In this document: positions 5,330-6,460 of the stretch, one piece after another | How positions within the stretch are numbered: position 1 is the stretch's first letter | Layout of the letters: each line of letters starts with the position of its first letter | Assembly: GCA_030668065.1 (NCBI GenBank) | Contig: DAOUUS010000090.1 | Location: 1 to 6,460 of the forward strand | Length of the DNA: 6,460 nt | Source: Candidatus Methanophagales archaeon | GTDB taxonomy: Archaea > Halobacteriota > Syntropharchaeia > Alkanophagales > Methanospirareceae | Direction of reading: 5' to 3' | The notes under the pieces: generated by a model | Told to the model about the DNA's origin: nothing | The model's database searches: none | What the model saw: only the letters and a program-made list of their open reading frames with translations | Program-made: the position numbers and the translations under genes

Positions 5330-6460
5330 ACCGGATTGTAATAGGAATAGGCGGGCAAGGTGGCTATATCGTAAACAACCTGTTGAAATTGCTTAAGTCG
5401 AAAACAGGTAAGACGCCAAAGAATGAGGAGTTTTTGATTATTGATACCGACCAAGCATCAGCAAATGCGTGCACCGAAGTAGAAGAGCGGAGGAAGATAG
5501 TACTGAACAGACCGGATACGATTCTGATGAAGAATGCGAACAGATGGCTACCCGATCCGTATCTTGCGGCTGCCGGTGCGGGGTGCGGACAGCATCGGAT
5601 ATATGGTCGGGCAATGTATAATGTGCACAGGGAGCGGATATTCAGTGCGATAGGGACTGCGGCGTCAGAATTGCGGAACCGGACTGGCGGTAAAGATTTC
5701 TTCATACTGATGGTCTGCGCGTTAGGCGGGGGAACGGGATCGAGCATGCTGCTTGACATTGCAATAGACATCAGGGACTGGATTTCAAAACAGTTCGGAT
5801 CCCAACCGGTGATGTTCGGAATTGGTATTCTGCCATCGAGCAAAGAATCCGTGCTCCCAACGGGTAATGCACTCGGCGCATTGAAAGAGCTTCATTTCCT
5901 TATGTCACATAGCAAAGAGATAATAATAGAGGATAAGAATTACTCGAATCCATTCAAACTGTTCTTCCTTTTAGGACGGGACCTTCAGGGACAGAATCGG
6001 GATGAGGAACTGGAAAGGGCGATACCAAGGTTCCTTCTCGATCTCGGATTTTTACCGGGCGGAATGGTAGAGACGAAAGGCAAATGGCTTGATCTCAACG
6101 ACCTGCAGAATAGAGCAAGAGGTTACGAAAATCGGTTTGATTCCTTAGGCTATTACGAGTGCGTATTCCCATCCGACAAATTATTCCTTTTTTATGACAT
6201 CGAGGATGAAATACCTGTGGTCAGGCAGAGATTGGTGGAGATAGAGGCACGAACAGGGGATATAAGGAGCAAAACCGATTTGCAGCGTGGCGAATTGGAA
6301 CGGTTCGAGGGCAGGATAAGAGACGTTCAGCGCGAGATAGAGAGATACGAATCGGCGAGTGGACTGCTGTCTCATGTGAATGCCCGAGCAACTGCGGATG
6401 CCAAGGTGAAACTGGATAGAGCGAAGAAGAAGTTATCGGATTTGAAGGAGGGCGTGTTCA
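5305..6460 (+). CDS. Tubulin/FtsZ-superfamily GTPase with coiled-coil extension, 3' end cut by window edge
   Basis: The frame is open to the window edge, giving 385 codons. The nucleotide-binding loops are present in order: T1 GIGGQGG (14-20), an acidic strand end IIDTD (46-50), T3-like AGAGCGQ (90-96) followed by YGRA, T4 signature ALGGGTGSS (139-147), T5 region ILPSSKES (175-182), T6-like IIIEDKN (206-212), and T7-like WLDLNDLQN (261-269), whose acidic residues D263 and D266 are candidates for the catalytic contact to the next subunit. This should be a polymerising cytoplasmic GTPase. It is not ordinary FtsZ or CetZ: the spacing differs, and from about 303 a long charged helical region rich in heptads runs to the edge. 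The layout resembles the tubulin-like families of prokaryotes outside FtsZ (for example Pfam Tubulin_2). ATG 5305 is forced, because an in-frame TGA lies at 5299-5301. It shares an operon with two membrane proteins and a degenerate paralogue. Confidence 0.85.
   Translation, partial: MEKGEDTVNRIVIGIGGQGGYIVNNLLKLLKSKTGKTPKNEEFLIIDTDQASANACTEVEERRKIVLNRPDTILMKNANRWLPDPYLAAAGAGCGQHRIYGRAMYNVHRERIFSAIGTAASELRNRTGGKDFFILMVCALGGGTGSSMLLDIAIDIRDWISKQFGSQPVMFGIGILPSSKESVLPTGNALGALKELHFLMSHSKEIIIEDKNYSNPFKLFFLLGRDLQGQNRDEELERAIPRFLLDLGFLPGGMVETKGKWLDLNDLQNRARGYENRFDSLGYYECVFPSDKLFLFYDIEDEIPVVRQRLVEIEARTGDIRSKTDLQRGELERFEGRIRDVQREIERYESASGLLSHVNARATADAKVKLDRAKKKLSDLKEGVF

Noticed and set aside
5364..5843. 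159-codon open frame on the minus strand
   Set aside because: It is antisense to the GTPase gene, covering its T1-T5 motifs. Its translation shows no domain or ribosome binding site.
1..6460. CRISPR array, tRNA, rRNA, insertion sequence or intrinsic terminator
   Set aside because: Reading both strands by eye I found no regular repeats, clover-leaf sequences, transposase motifs or hairpins followed by T runs. Nearly all the sequence is accounted for by coding frames.

Overview
The window looks archaeal, probably euryarchaeal. The promoter between the two divergent gene sets has a TATA box (TTTATAAA) instead of bacterial -35/-10 hexamers. Several plus-strand starts have GGAGG-type ribosome binding sites, and coding regions are rich in ATA (Ile) and AGA/AGG (Arg) codons. 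Membrane and surface proteins with plain signal peptides fit this. An uncultured lineage related to methanogens or methane oxidisers is possible, but that is a guess from style. No rRNA, tRNA or marker gene fixes the taxonomy.

Layout: two divergent gene sets share a 117-bp promoter region (2517-2633). Leftward run two overlapping genes for cell-surface proteins: a 317-residue secreted helical protein with a C-terminal membrane anchor (1563-2516), then a signal-peptide protein made of beta-sandwich (Ig-like) domains that leaves the window at base 1. Rightward run four tightly packed genes: a small, degenerate FtsZ/tubulin-fold protein (2634-3560), a two-helix membrane protein with a large helical cytoplasmic part (3547-4815), a three-helix membrane protein with a short helical tail (4854-5294), and a tubulin-superfamily GTPase with an intact GGGTGSS loop and a long coiled coil (5305 to beyond 6460).

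Reading of the whole (inference): this is a dedicated tubulin-like cytoskeletal module, distinct from the cell-division FtsZ. One subunit keeps the GTP-binding loops and the other has lost them but keeps the rest of the fold. Two co-transcribed inner-membrane proteins are candidate anchors. The divergent genes supply an outward-facing protein pair that could be moved, placed or scaffolded by the internal filament. Related FtsZ-like families tied to membrane-remodelling neighbourhoods have been described computationally in bacteria and archaea, so the superfamily assignment is not new. The pairing of an active and a degenerate subunit with these membrane and surface partners is the part worth pursuing.

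The window is almost fully coding. The only non-coding stretches are the 117-bp divergent region, a 38-bp gap (4816-4853) and a 10-bp gap (5295-5304). I see no transposon, CRISPR, structural RNA or convincing terminator.
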